Positions 35,842 through 44,542 of a stretch of 64,000 bases of DNA are shown here, piece after piece. How positions within the stretch are numbered: position 1 is the stretch's first letter; every line of letters starts with the position of its first letter. The DNA is from Sphingomonas faeni (GTDB lineage Bacteria; Pseudomonadota; Alphaproteobacteria; Sphingomonadales; Sphingomonadaceae), in contig NZ_JALPNF010000009.1 in NCBI RefSeq assembly GCF_023195535.1, positions 54,759 to 118,758 of the forward strand. The letters are read 5' to 3'. A program made the translations under genes and the position numbers. The notes under the pieces are model-generated. The model did no database searches. It worked only from the letters and a program-made list of their open reading frames with translations, and had not been told where the DNA came from.

Positions 35842-36603
35842 TTAGATTCCCGCGTACCAATCATAATCCACGTTATCTTCCCAATAGCCGCCCTTGCCCT
35901 TGCCGATTCCGGCGAGGCTGGCCACCGCATCGATCGCCATGACGTATTTCGCATGCTTGTAGCCCAGCTGTCGTTCGACTCTCAGTCGGACGGGCGCGCC
36001 GTGCGCAACGTCGAGTACGCGATCGTTGAGCGCCCAGGCCAGGATCGTCTGGGGGTGGAACGCGTCGATCAGGTCGATCGACTCGTAATAGGGCGTGCCG
36101 CGATACAGGTCCGCGCAGGTGAAGACGATGTAGCGCGCGGTGCTCTGCAACCCGGCGGCGCTGAGCAGTGCGCCAAGCTTCGGCCCACGCCATTTACCGA
36201 TCGCGCTCCACCCCTCGACGCAGTCGTGGCGCGTGATCTGCGTGCGCGACGGCATCTGGCGGAGTTGCGGCAACGTCACCGACAACGGCCGATCGACCAG
36301 CCCGCCGACCTTCAGGCGATAGTCCGCGAAATTGTTCGCGACCATCGCAGTGTACCCGGGCGTACCCGGATCGCGCGTACCGTTCGATCGGAAGATCGGC
36401 GACATCTGCGCAGGGCTGAACTCAGGGACGAGCGCGTTACGGTTGGTCAGCGCGCGCTGCAGCCCGCGGTTCATGTCCTCTCCCATGAACAGGATTTTGC
36501 GCGCCTCGGGGTTCGCGGCGATCTTGTCGCACCCGGTCAGCAGCGCGCCCGTGCCGATCGTCGCGCCGGCAACCAGCGCGCGGCGGGTAATCAACGAACT
36601 CAT
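35842..36603 (-). CDS. Molybdopterin-dependent oxidoreductase, sulfite oxidase family, lipoprotein or exported
   Basis: The 253-residue protein has an N-terminus MSSLITRRALVAGATIGTGALLTGCDK, with a twin Arg followed by a hydrophobic stretch and a lipobox-like LLTGC, so it may be a Tat-exported lipoprotein. The catalytic domain has the molybdenum-ligating Cys in ITRHDCVEGWSAIGKWRGPKLG and the family motif YYESIDLIDAFHPQTILAWALN, with GAPVRLRVERQLGYKHAKYV downstream. It resembles periplasmic sulfite oxidase-like or MsrP-like enzymes, but no heme domain is attached. Its ATG overlaps the stop of the cytochrome b gene (ATGA), so the two form one unit. Confidence 0.88.
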   Translation of the reverse strand: MSSLITRRALVAGATIGTGALLTGCDKIAANPEARKILFMGEDMNRGLQRALTNRNALVPEFSPAQMSPIFRSNGTRDPGTPGYTAMVANNFADYRLKVGGLVDRPLSVTLPQLRQMPSRTQITRHDCVEGWSAIGKWRGPKLGALLSAAGLQSTARYIVFTCADLYRGTPYYESIDLIDAFHPQTILAWALNDRVLDVAHGAPVRLRVERQLGYKHAKYVMAIDAVASLAGIGKGKGGYWEDNVDYDWYAGI

Positions 36604-37346
36604 GCGACGTCCTCCGGCACTGCCCAGCGTCCGGTGATCATCGACCGAACCTCGTTCCAGGCGCCGGCGAGAATGACCAGCGCGAGATGGGCGATGATGA
36701 ACAGCACCAGTCCGGTGGCGGCAATAAAGTGGATCGAGCGCGCCGACTGCCGCCCGCCGAAAATCTCGAGCAACCACGGCCACGCGGCGTCCATGTTGGG
36801 CGACATGGCCAGCCCGGTCAGGATCATCACCGGGATCAGCACGAAGATCGTCGCCACGTACGACAGCTTCTGGAGGATATTGTACGCGCCCGGCCGCTTC
36901 GGATCGTGGAAGCGGAAGGCGAGATGCTCCTTCACGTCATGCGCCACCTCGCGCGGCGACAGCTCGGCAGCGCGGACACGAAGGTCGCGCTGGAAATGGC
37001 GGTTGATCAGGCTGACGATCATGAACCCGAGCAGCGCGAACGAGAGGACGAGCGCGAACAACAGGTGCCAGCGCCGCGAGATCGCAAGGTTGTAGCTCGC
37101 CGGGATCGTCAGCAGGTTGAGCAACGTCACCACCCAGCCCGGCCACTGGTCCAGCGTCGTCCAGGCGGTATCGAAATTCGCGCCGTATCTGCCCCAATAG
37201 AGTCGCGGATGCGCCTTCAATATGCCGATCCCGCTGCCGATCATGATGAACATCGTCACCACCGTCACCCAGTGCCAGACGCGCGTCGCCAGTGTGTGGC
37301 GCTTGACGGCCATGACGGTATGGGGGGTAACAGTGGGATCGTTCAT
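36600..37346 (-). CDS. Cytochrome b561-type membrane subunit
   Basis: The 248-residue protein has about five hydrophobic segments. Heme-ligand candidates are His in ATRVWHWVTVVTM, HLLFAL, IHFIAATGLVLFIIAHLALV. This four- to five-helix cytochrome b/b6 fold (cytochrome b561, NapC/formate dehydrogenase gamma type) commonly carries electrons to or from the quinone pool. ATG 37346 begins MNDPTVTPHTVMAVKRH; the frame is open to 38024 but that would overlap the flavin reductase. It is upstream of and overlaps the molybdoenzyme gene by four bases, which suggests a two-subunit membrane oxidoreductase. Confidence 0.88.
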   Translation of the reverse strand: MNDPTVTPHTVMAVKRHTLATRVWHWVTVVTMFIMIGSGIGILKAHPRLYWGRYGANFDTAWTTLDQWPGWVVTLLNLLTIPASYNLAISRRWHLLFALVLSFALLGFMIVSLINRHFQRDLRVRAAELSPREVAHDVKEHLAFRFHDPKRPGAYNILQKLSYVATIFVLIPVMILTGLAMSPNMDAAWPWLLEIFGGRQSARSIHFIAATGLVLFIIAHLALVILAGAWNEVRSMITGRWAVPEDVA

Positions 37347-37397
37347 GCTCGGTCTTCGCTCTAGCCTGTCGAAGCGCTCAATAGCAGGGATAAGCCT

Positions 37398-38015
37398 ATG
37401 ACCGAATGGCATTCTTACGAACCCGCGAATGGCCACCGCCTGCCGCACGATCCGCTCAACGCAATCGTCGCGCCGCGGCCGATCGGCTGGGTCAGCACGG
37501 TGTCGGCGAACGGCGTCGCCAACCTTGCGCCCTATTCGTTCTTCAACCTGTTCAACTACAGCCCGCCGCTGATCGGCTTCTCGTCGATGGGCTGGAAGGA
37601 CAGCGTCGCCAATATCGAGGCGACCGGCGAGTTCGTCTGGAACCTCGTCTCGCGCGACCTGAGCGAGGCGATGAACACGACCGCTGCCAACGTCGCCGCC
37701 GATGTCGACGAGTTCGCGCTGGCCGGGTTGGAGATGGCCGCGTCGACCCACGTGAAGCCGCCCCGCGTGGCAGAGTCTCGCGCCCAGTTCGAATGCAAGC
37801 TGACTCAGCTGATCCGCCTCGAAACCAAGGACGGCCGAGAGCTCGACCAGTGGCTTGTGCTCGGCGAGGCGGTCGCGATTCACATCGACTCCGCGATGCT
37901 CGAGGACGGCGTCTACCAGACGGCACGTGCGAACCCGATCCTGCGCGGCGGCGGCCCGGCCGATTATTTCGAGATCACCGAAGATGCACTCTTTAAGATG
38001 CGCCGGCCGGGGTAA
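37398..38015 (+). CDS. Flavin reductase family protein (FMN-binding)
   Basis: The 205-residue protein has the flavin reductase-like split barrel: IVAPRPIGWVSTVSANGVANLAPYSFFNLF near the N-terminus and PPLIGFSSMGWKDSVANIEATGEFVWNLVS. The family includes FMN reductases and FMN-binding proteins. It lies divergent from the molybdoenzyme and cytochrome b pair across about 50 bases, so a functional link is possible but unproven. It is followed by several repeats. Confidence 0.87.
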   Translation: MTEWHSYEPANGHRLPHDPLNAIVAPRPIGWVSTVSANGVANLAPYSFFNLFNYSPPLIGFSSMGWKDSVANIEATGEFVWNLVSRDLSEAMNTTAANVAADVDEFALAGLEMAASTHVKPPRVAESRAQFECKLTQLIRLETKDGRELDQWLVLGEAVAIHIDSAMLEDGVYQTARANPILRGGGPADYFEITEDALFKMRRPG

Positions 38016-38363
38016 CTCCCCCAATGTCCGTCATCACCTCAAAGTCCGTCATCCCAGCGAAAGCTAGGATCTCCCGGTAACGGAGCGCGCCCCTGCCGCA
38101 CGAGACCCCAGCTTTCGCCGGGGTGACGGACATTGGGTCTGGCTGGGGCCGGGGTGACGCTTAGATCCGTCCGCGCCCCAAAGTCGTCATCTCAGCGAAA
38201 GCTGGGATCTCCCGGTAACGGAGCGCGCCCTTGCCGCACGAGACCCCAGCTTTCGCCGGGGTGACGGCTTCTTTTGGCGATGTGTAATGCCAAACCAAGA
38301 GTGTTCACCCGCGAAGGCGGGTGCCCAGACTGGGTCCCCGCCTTCGCGGGGAACCATAATGTG
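38016..38363. repeat. Gap holding two near-identical family A palindromes and one family G unit
   Basis: The 348-base gap between the flavin reductase and TauE genes contains family A units at 38046-38129 and 38184-38267. Both contain the same middle words ctcccggtaacggagcgcgc and tgccgcacgagacccc, with about four base differences between copies. A third unit at 38300-38354 has arms ttcacccgcgaaggcgggtg and ccccgccttcgcggggaac. No gene is seen. Confidence 0.85.
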
Positions 38364-39122
38364 TCAGGCATAGGCCCTGTAAAAGAACACCATAGTCGTC
38401 GCGATGGTCACCAGCAGCGTCCACACCCGGATAACCTGCGGCGACAGCAACAACCCCAGCTTCGCCCCGTAATGCCCGCCGACGATCCCGCCGATCAGCA
38501 TCGGCACGCACAGCGCCCACACCACCATCCCGGTCGCGATGAAGATGATCGTCGCGGCAAGGTTCGCGACCGCCAGCATCAGCGTCCGCGGCGGCGCGAG
38601 CGTCGCTGGTGTCGCGCCCGACAACAGCCCCCACGCCGCGGTCAGCATCAGCCCGACTCCGCCCCCGAAATAGCCGCCGTAAATCCCCAGCAGCGCCTGC
38701 ACTCCGACCAGCGACTTCGGCCCGATCTCGACCCTCGACCTGAGCCACAACGACGCCCGAGTCCCGAACGCGATCGCCAGCGTCGCGAACAGCAATAGCC
38801 ACGGCACGATCAGGTCGAACGCGCGCGCCGATGTCGCCACCAGCAACAGGCTGCCGACCAGGCCGCCGACGAAGGTGACCCCCGCCATCGTTCGCATGCC
38901 GACGCCCGAGATCGGCTGAAGCCCATGCCGATACGCCCACGCACTCGCCATCGCACCGGGCTGAAGCGAGACGTTGCTGGTCGCGTTGGCGAAGGTCGAG
39001 GGCACGCCGAGCCCGATCAGCGTCGGCATCGTCGCGAAGCTCCCGCCGCCCGCCAGCGCATTCATCGCACCGCCGAGAACGCCCGCCCCTGCCGCCAGCG
39101 CAACCGCACTCCACTCAAGCAA
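38364..39122 (-). CDS. Sulfite exporter TauE/SafE family permease
   Basis: The protein has about 252 residues with seven to eight hydrophobic segments and the TauE/SafE pattern: [36 protein letters not shown] at the N-terminus, [10 protein letters not shown] and a repeat half starting [17 protein letters not shown]. Transport of sulfite, sulfonates or other organic anions is known for the family; the substrate is not. Both TTG codons 39155 and 39122 are possible starts. The latter overlaps the rlmN stop by eight bases and is preferred. Confidence 0.87.
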   Translation of the reverse strand: MLEWSAVALAAGAGVLGGAMNALAGGGSFATMPTLIGLGVPSTFANATSNVSLQPGAMASAWAYRHGLQPISGVGMRTMAGVTFVGGLVGSLLLVATSARAFDLIVPWLLLFATLAIAFGTRASLWLRSRVEIGPKSLVGVQALLGIYGGYFGGGVGLMLTAAWGLLSGATPATLAPPRTLMLAVANLAATIIFIATGMVVWALCVPMLIGGIVGGHYGAKLGLLLSPQVIRVWTLLVTIATTMVFFYRAYA

Positions 39123-40320
39123 AAGCGTCGGACTCGGCGGCGGCCTCGCGATCAATCTGCGCCCGGCTCTTCTTCTCCGACGCGGTCTTCAGCTGGCCGC
39201 ACGCCGCATCGATGTCGCGCCCGCGCGGCGTCCGCACCGGCGCGGAGATCCCTGCACCAAACACGATGCTGGAGAACGACTTGATCCGCTCGGGCGTCGA
39301 GCACTCGTATTGCGCACCCGGCCACGGATTGAACGGAATGAGGTTCACCTTCGCCGGCAGCTCGTATTTCCGCAGCAACCGCACGAGTTCGCGCGCGTCG
39401 TCGTCGGAGTCGTTCTTGTCCTTCAGCATCACGTACTCGAACGTGATCCGCCGCGCGTTGTTCGTGCCGGGATAATCCGCGCACGCCTGCAACAATTCCT
39501 CGATGCCGTATTTCCGGTTGAGCGGCACGATCTCGTCGCGCACCTCCTTGGTCACCGCATGCAGCGACACGGCCAGGTTCACGCCGATCTCGGCCCCCGC
39601 GCGCGCCATCATCGGCACCACGCCCGACGTCGACAGAGTGATCCGCCGACGGCTGAGCGCCAGCCCTGCGCCGTCCATCACCAGCTTCAGCGCATCGCGG
39701 ACATTCTCGAAATTATACAGCGGCTCGCCCATCCCCATCATCACGATGTTGGTGAGCATGCGGCCTTCCGGCTGGCTCGGCCATTCGCCCAACGAGTCGC
39801 GCGCGAGCATCACCTGACCGACGATTTCGGCGGGCGTCAGATTGCGTACCAGCCGCATCGTGCCGGTGTGACAGAAGGTGCAGTTGAGCGTGCAGCCGAC
39901 CTGGCTCGACACGCACAACGTGCCGCGATCCGCGTCCGGGATGAACACCATCTCGTAATCCTGCGCGTCATCCGATCGCAGCAGCCATTTCCGCGTCCCG
40001 TCGGTCGACACCTGCGCCTCGACCACGTTGGGCCGGCTGATCACGAAGCGCTGCTCGAGCCACGGGTGCATCGTCTTCGAGATGTCGGTCATCGCCGAGA
40101 ACTCGGTCGCGCCGCGGTTGTAGATCCAGTGCCACAGCTGTTTCGCGCGCAGCTTGGCCTGCTTCTCCTCGAGCTGCGACGTCTCCAACGCCATCCGCAG
40201 ATCGGCGAGCGACAGCCCGAGCAGGTCGATCCGCCCGTCGCTGCGCGGCACGAAGCTGCGGGGAACGGGCACGGGATCGATGTGCCCCGGAATAGGCATG
40301 AGGTTCGCGGCGGTCTGCAT
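39115..40320 (-). CDS. rlmN: 23S rRNA (adenine(2503)-C(2))-methyltransferase RlmN
   Basis: RlmN is a radical SAM enzyme that methylates A2503 of 23S rRNA and A37 of some tRNAs. The 401-residue protein shows the CX3CX2C cluster in [17 protein letters not shown], the accessory motif [15 protein letters not shown], and the SAM-binding segment [17 protein letters not shown] [23 protein letters not shown]. The mechanistic Cys in a C-terminal [12 protein letters not shown] lies near residue 355, and another in AACGQLKTA. It is full length. The TauE gene overlaps or follows it directly. Confidence 0.96.
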   Translation of the reverse strand: MQTAANLMPIPGHIDPVPVPRSFVPRSDGRIDLLGLSLADLRMALETSQLEEKQAKLRAKQLWHWIYNRGATEFSAMTDISKTMHPWLEQRFVISRPNVVEAQVSTDGTRKWLLRSDDAQDYEMVFIPDADRGTLCVSSQVGCTLNCTFCHTGTMRLVRNLTPAEIVGQVMLARDSLGEWPSQPEGRMLTNIVMMGMGEPLYNFENVRDALKLVMDGAGLALSRRRITLSTSGVVPMMARAGAEIGVNLAVSLHAVTKEVRDEIVPLNRKYGIEELLQACADYPGTNNARRITFEYVMLKDKNDSDDDARELVRLLRKYELPAKVNLIPFNPWPGAQYECSTPERIKSFSSIVFGAGISAPVRTPRGRDIDAACGQLKTASEKKSRAQIDREAAAESDAFA

Positions 40321-40415
40321 GGCGCGGCCCTTAGCGGAATTCTGCTGATTTTTCTACTGGCTGCGGGGAGGGGGGGCAGAGTCGGCGCAGTCAGGCCGAA
40401 CGTCACCCAAAATAA

Positions 40416-40526
40416 CCACCACCCCGGCGAAGGCCGGGGGCCAATTGGAAAGGTCGTCGCAACGGAGGACTGAGCGTCGTTACACCCGTCCCCCAATTGG
40501 GCCCCGGCCTCCGCCGGGGTGGTGGT
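40416..40526. repeat. Palindromic repeat, family F (CCACCACCCCGGCGAAGG type)
   Basis: Outer arms ccaccaccccggcgaaggcc and its complement ending ggggtggtggt, and inner arms ggccaattgg and ccaattgggcc, flank about 45 bases. A second family F unit is at 47823-47930. It lies in the gap between rlmN and the downstream secreted protein gene. Confidence 0.85.
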
Positions 40527-40552
40527 ACTGAGTGAGGGCGAATGCCTACAGT

Positions 40553-41026
40553 TCAGCCTCCGCTACACGCCAGCGCGGCCGCATCGATCGCCGTCGCCGC
40601 CCCGGACAGCGCATACACATCCGCAAACGGTCGCCCGCCGACGCCGACCGCCTCGACGCTCGTGCTCCGCCCCGATCGCAGCGCCGCGACGATCGCGCGG
40701 TCGCTCGGCGCATCGCTCGCCCAGGCATCCAGCCCGTTCGCCACCAACGCGAATCGTCGTTCGCCGATCGTCAGCGTCACCCCCGCGGATCGATCACGTT
40801 CGCGGCTGAGACGGATGTGGAGCGAGGCCCTTAGACCGCGCTTCGGCCAGGTCGCGATGCTCGCGAAACCGCTCGACCGGCCACCCGCCATCACCGGCCG
40901 CGCGATCGCGTAACAGCGCTCGGGTGCCGCGTCGCGAAAAGCACCCCAGCCCTTGTAGATGCCGATCGTCTCGCGCGCCGATGCCGGAACCGCGATCGCG
41001 AGGATCAGCAGAGTCGCCAATCTCAC
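40553..41026 (-). CDS. Conserved hypothetical secreted protein, possibly IalB-like
   Basis: The 157-residue protein has a signal peptide (LATLLILAIAVPASARE). The segment YKGWGAFRDAAPERCYAIARPV followed by a basic RGLRASLHIRLSRERDRS and a C-terminal lone Cys pair resembles proteins annotated as invasion-associated locus B-like in sphingomonads. The name is historical and implies no virulence. GTG 41026 overlaps the histidine phosphatase stop (GTGA), so the two are co-translated. Confidence 0.65.
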   Translation of the reverse strand: MRLATLLILAIAVPASARETIGIYKGWGAFRDAAPERCYAIARPVMAGGRSSGFASIATWPKRGLRASLHIRLSRERDRSAGVTLTIGERRFALVANGLDAWASDAPSDRAIVAALRSGRSTSVEAVGVGGRPFADVYALSGAATAIDAAALACSGG

Positions 41027-41706
41027 GCCGGGGCGAAACCGGTACCGAGATGCGGCACGGTCGCGCGGCCGTTCTCGACCAGCGTCACCGATCCCTGCGG
41101 CAGGCCTGTCGCAACCGGCGCGCCCAGCAGCGGATCGACCGGCGCGCCCGTCATCACGCCCAGCATCACCCGGCTGGAAATGCCGTGCATGATCACCAAA
41201 CGGTCGCCCGGATCCTCCGCGGTATCGGCCAGCCAGCCACCAACGCGCGCCGCGATTTGCGGATACGTCTCGCCGTCCGGCGCAGGCTTCAACGTACCGC
41301 CCGGCAGCATCACCGGCCCGACCTCGTCGATCACGTCCGCGTAATAGCGTCCGCCCCAGGACCCCATGTCGATCTCGACCAACCGCGGATCGGTCCGCAC
41401 GTCATGCCAATCGAGCTCCAGATGTTCGCAGATCACCGCCAGCGTCTGCAGTGCCCGCCCGGTCGGCGACGCCCACAATGTCAGCGCCGGCTTCGCCCCC
41501 AGCAATCCGCGCAACGCCCGACCAAGCTCGTCCGCCTGAGCAAAGCCCGCGCGCGTCAACGGTGTATGCGCGGCATCCCCTTGCAACCGGTGCGCCGCGT
41601 TGAACACGGTTTCGCCGTGCCGTGCGACGAAATCACGCCCCTTGCGCGGGGCCGGAGTATCGCTTGAACGGGCGTCCGCTTCACCCTGCCGTTGGCTTGG
41701 AATCAT
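41023..41706 (-). CDS. Histidine phosphatase family protein
   Basis: The 227-residue protein has the phosphoglycerate mutase-like motif FVARHGETVFNAAHRLQG, with Arg-His-Gly-Glu, at about residue 27, the acid/base region LVEIDMGSWGGRYYADV, and the second His in VIMHGISSRVM. The usual residue before the motif is LVRHG; here it is VARHG. The first 25 residues are polar and unlikely to be structured. It heads a two-gene unit overlapping the secreted-protein gene. The substrate is unknown. Confidence 0.83.
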   Translation of the reverse strand: MIPSQRQGEADARSSDTPAPRKGRDFVARHGETVFNAAHRLQGDAAHTPLTRAGFAQADELGRALRGLLGAKPALTLWASPTGRALQTLAVICEHLELDWHDVRTDPRLVEIDMGSWGGRYYADVIDEVGPVMLPGGTLKPAPDGETYPQIAARVGGWLADTAEDPGDRLVIMHGISSRVMLGVMTGAPVDPLLGAPVATGLPQGSVTLVENGRATVPHLGTGFAPA

Positions 41707-41846
41707 AGCCCGCGTTTCAACCCCCTGTGGCGCAAAAGCAACGGATTTCCGCGTTTATCTGGGGTTCATGCAACGCTCGGGCGGTTGGTCCATTGGAGCG
41801 GTCCACCCCGCGTATTGGGGTGCCCAGATAGTAAGGAGTAACCCCA

Positions 41847-42500
41847 ATGCGTACGCTTATCGCCGTCTCGCTGCTCGCCACGACAGCCGTCGCAGCACCC
41901 GCTCTCGCGCAGACCAACCCGACCTTCACCGGCCCCCGCGTCGAGGCCACGCTCGGCTACGACCACACCGGCGCCGGCAGCAGCGTGTCCAACAACAACG
42001 GGCGCGACGACCAGAAGATCGATGGCCTGCTGTACGGCGGCGGCATCGGCTACGACATCGCCATGTCGAACAACGTCGTGCTCGGGGCTGAGGCCGAACT
42101 GACCGGCTCGACCTCGAAGAGCGACCGCAACGACTATACCAGCGACTTCGGCTTCGGCCGCGTCAAGCAGGGCCGCGATATCTATGTCGGCGCGCGCGCG
42201 GGCTATGTCGTCGCTCCGACGACGATGCTGTACGTCAAGGGCGGCTACACCAATGCCAAGCTGAACGTGCTCGCCGGCGACACCAACCAGACGACCGACA
42301 CCGATTTCAATCTCGACGGCTGGCGCGTTGGTGCCGGTGCCGAGCACGCGGTTGGTCCGAACAGCTATGCCAAGCTCGAATATCGCTATTCGAAGTACGA
42401 GCGCAGCAACATCGACTATGCGACCGGCGGCACCAGCGGCCGATTCGACGTAGATACGGATCGTCACCAGGTAGTCGCCAGCTACGGCTTCCGCTTCTGA
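41847..42500 (+). CDS. Outer membrane beta-barrel protein (opacity-like porin family)
   Basis: The 217-residue protein has a signal peptide (MRTLIAVSLLATTAVAAPALAQ) and an eight-stranded barrel pattern of alternating residues: VEATLGYDHTGAG, GGGIGYDIA, VVLGAEAELTGS, IYVGARAGYVV, LYVKGGYTNAKL, WRVGAGAEHAV, YAKLEYRYSKYE, with a C-terminal Phe (VVASYGFRF) required for Bam insertion. It resembles small Omp25/Opa-type proteins. A strong site (aaggag) lies eight bases before ATG, and a clear terminator follows, indicating a monocistronic, well-expressed gene. Confidence 0.92.
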   Translation: MRTLIAVSLLATTAVAAPALAQTNPTFTGPRVEATLGYDHTGAGSSVSNNNGRDDQKIDGLLYGGGIGYDIAMSNNVVLGAEAELTGSTSKSDRNDYTSDFGFGRVKQGRDIYVGARAGYVVAPTTMLYVKGGYTNAKLNVLAGDTNQTTDTDFNLDGWRVGAGAEHAVGPNSYAKLEYRYSKYERSNIDYATGGTSGRFDVDTDRHQVVASYGFRF

Positions 42501-42546
42501 TCGAAACGGTGCGCGCGTTTTAACGCGACGTTTACCGTGATCAAAG

Positions 42547-42578
42547 AAGGGTCGGAGCGCTTGCTCCGACCCTTTGTT
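42547..42578 (+). terminator. Rho-independent terminator of the outer membrane protein gene
   Basis: A perfect 12-base-pair stem aagggtcggagc / gctccgaccctt closes a four-base gctt loop and is followed by tgttgtt. It lies 46 bases after the stop, upstream of dnaN. Confidence 0.85.
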
Positions 42579-42644
42579 GTTGGGTAAGCCATCTGCGGAT
42601 TGCCCCCAGCCCCGAGTCCGGCTGTGGTGGCGGGGGGAATTTTG

Positions 42645-43763
42645 ATGAAGGCGACGATCGAACGCGCAACGCTCCTCAAGGGGCTGAGCCATGTCCAGTC
42701 CGTGGTGGAGCGGCGCAACACCATCCCCATCCTGTCGAACGTGCTGATCGAGGCGACCGCCGAGGGCACGCTCAAGCTGATGGCGACCGATCTTGATCTC
42801 CAGATCAACGAATCGATCGCAGCCGCAGTCGACCAGCCCGGCGCGACCACCGTGTCCGCGCACACCTTGTTCGACATCGCGCGGAAACTGCCGGAAGGGA
42901 GCCAGGTCCAGCTCGCCGCGTCCGAAGGCCGGATGAGCATCGTCGCAGGCCGCGCGCGCTTCTCGCTCGGCACGTTGCCGCGCGACGATTTCCCGGTGAT
43001 CGCCGAGGGCGAACTGCCGACCCAGTTCGAACTGCCCGCCGAGACGCTCAAGCAGATCATCGACAAGACGCGCTTCGCGATCTCGACCGAAGAGACGCGC
43101 TATTATCTGAACGGTATCTTCCTCCACGTGGCGGACGGCGACAGCTCGAACCCGGTGCTCAAGGCCGCCGCGACCGACGGCCACCGCCTAGCGCGCGTCA
43201 CGCTGCCGCGTCCCGAGGGTGCCGAATCGATGCCCGACGTGATCGTCCCCCGCAAATGCATCGGCGAGCTGCGCAAGCTGCTCGACGAGGTCGATGGCTC
43301 GGTCGGCGTCTCGCTGTCGCCGACCAAGATCCGCTTTGATCTCGGCCAGGCGATCCTGACCTCGAAGCTCATTGACGGCACCTTCCCCGATTACAGCCGC
43401 GTGATCCCGACCGGCAACGACAAAATCCTCAAGATCGACCCCAAGAGCTTCATGGAAGGCGTCGACCGCGTGTCGACCATCGCCACCGAGAAGACCCGCG
43501 CGGTCAAGATGGCGCTCGATCGCGACAAGATCACGCTGTCGGTGACCTCGCCCGAAAACGGCACCGCCGCGGAGGAAGTCCCCGGCGATTACGTCGCGCT
43601 CCCGTTCGAGATTGGCTTCAACAGCCGCTACCTGATGGACATCCTCGCGCAGATCGACGGCGACATGGTCGAGGTGCACCTCGCCGACGCCGCCGCCCCG
43701 ACGCTGATCCGCGAGAACGACAAGTCTCCTGCGCTGTACGTGCTGATGCCGATGCGCGTGTGA
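42645..43763 (+). CDS. dnaN: DNA polymerase III sliding clamp, beta subunit
   Basis: DnaN forms the ring-shaped dimer that tethers polymerase to DNA. The 372-residue protein has the three clamp domains, recognised by MKATIERATLLKGLSHVQSVVERRNTIPILSNVL, the domain 2 segment EYFLNGI-like TRYYLNGIFLHV with TDGHRLA, and the C-terminal YLMDILAQI and PTLIRENDKSPALYVLMPMRV. The frame is open to 42600, but ATG 42645 with a gggggaa site begins the conserved start. It is upstream of recF as in many bacteria, but with three other genes in between. Confidence 0.97.
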   Translation: MKATIERATLLKGLSHVQSVVERRNTIPILSNVLIEATAEGTLKLMATDLDLQINESIAAAVDQPGATTVSAHTLFDIARKLPEGSQVQLAASEGRMSIVAGRARFSLGTLPRDDFPVIAEGELPTQFELPAETLKQIIDKTRFAISTEETRYYLNGIFLHVADGDSSNPVLKAAATDGHRLARVTLPRPEGAESMPDVIVPRKCIGELRKLLDEVDGSVGVSLSPTKIRFDLGQAILTSKLIDGTFPDYSRVIPTGNDKILKIDPKSFMEGVDRVSTIATEKTRAVKMALDRDKITLSVTSPENGTAAEEVPGDYVALPFEIGFNSRYLMDILAQIDGDMVEVHLADAAAPTLIRENDKSPALYVLMPMRV

Positions 43764-43817
43764 TTCGGTCTGCCCGTCGCGCCGTGGTATAGCGGCGCGA
43801 CAGGCAGGAGCCGGATC

Positions 43818-44075
43818 ATGGACTCGATCAATATCGCGGATCTGAAAGACGAGCTGGACACGTTGATCGACCGGCTCGAAGCTGGCGAGGCCGTGCAGAT
43901 CATGCGTGACGGCCAGTACTTCGCCTGCGTCACGCCAGCGGCGCCACCTCTGCCACCCCGCCAGCCCATCGATTTCGATGCGCTGAGGGCGTTGCGCGCG
44001 ACGACGGTCAATCACGCCGGGGGCATCAATAGCAGCATGACGGTCGAGGAAATGCGCCGTCATGATCTATTGTGA
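43818..44075 (+). CDS. Type II antitoxin, Phd/YefM-like
   Basis: The 85-residue protein has the Phd/YefM N-terminal fold, MDSINIADLKDELDTLIDRLEAGEAVQIMRDGQYFACVTP, and a flexible C-terminus that would wrap the toxin. Such antitoxins bind their own promoter. The start has a ggagcc site. It overlaps the toxin gene by 14 bases (44062-44075), the standard arrangement for a co-translated pair. It lies directly after dnaN. Confidence 0.82.
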   Translation: MDSINIADLKDELDTLIDRLEAGEAVQIMRDGQYFACVTPAAPPLPPRQPIDFDALRALRATTVNHAGGINSSMTVEEMRRHDLL

Positions 44076-44490
44076 CACGTCGCTGCTTGTCGCCCTCCTA
44101 GTCCCAGAAACCTACAGCATCGTCGCGGATCTTTGGATGCGCGAACAATCGGCGGGTGCGCTATTCGCCAGCGCATGGGTCGGCACCGAGTTAGCCGGCG
44201 CGCTTGCGCTGAAGCGTCGGCTTGGTGAGCTTGACGACGTCACTCATGCAAAAGTCACACGGGCTGCGGCGGTGCTGCTTACGTCGCTATCGTCGATACC
44301 GGTCGAAACTGGCCATTTTGTCGACGCGCAGCGACTCGTCTCATCGCCACCAAAGGGCCTGCGATCAGGTGATGCCCTGCATCTGGCGATCGTGGTCGAC
44401 CAAGCGCTGGGCCTCGCGACGTTCGACAGGCAATTGGCCGGCGCGGCGCGCCACAATGGTGTGGAGGTTGTCGCTCTACTGCCGGCTTGA
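44062..44490 (+). CDS. Type II toxin, VapC-like PIN-domain ribonuclease
   Basis: The 142-residue PIN domain begins MIYCDTSLLVALLVPE. Catalytic acids are visible at Asp5, Glu43 (GTELAGAL), Asp104 (RSGDALHLAI) and Asp122 (LATFDRQLA), the full set of a metal-dependent endoribonuclease. VapC toxins typically cleave tRNA or the 23S sarcin-ricin loop; the target here is unknown. The overlapping upstream gene encodes its antitoxin. Confidence 0.87.
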   Translation: MIYCDTSLLVALLVPETYSIVADLWMREQSAGALFASAWVGTELAGALALKRRLGELDDVTHAKVTRAAAVLLTSLSSIPVETGHFVDAQRLVSSPPKGLRSGDALHLAIVVDQALGLATFDRQLAGAARHNGVEVVALLPA

Positions 44491-44542
44491 CCGCAAGGAT
44501 TGGCTCCAGTACTAACAGCAATGTCAGTAAGGAGTCGACTCG

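Noticed and set aside
43818..44490. The toxin-antitoxin pair as part of a larger mobile island
   Set aside because: No integrase, attachment-site duplication or other cargo is visible around it; it is flanked directly by dnaN and coq4.
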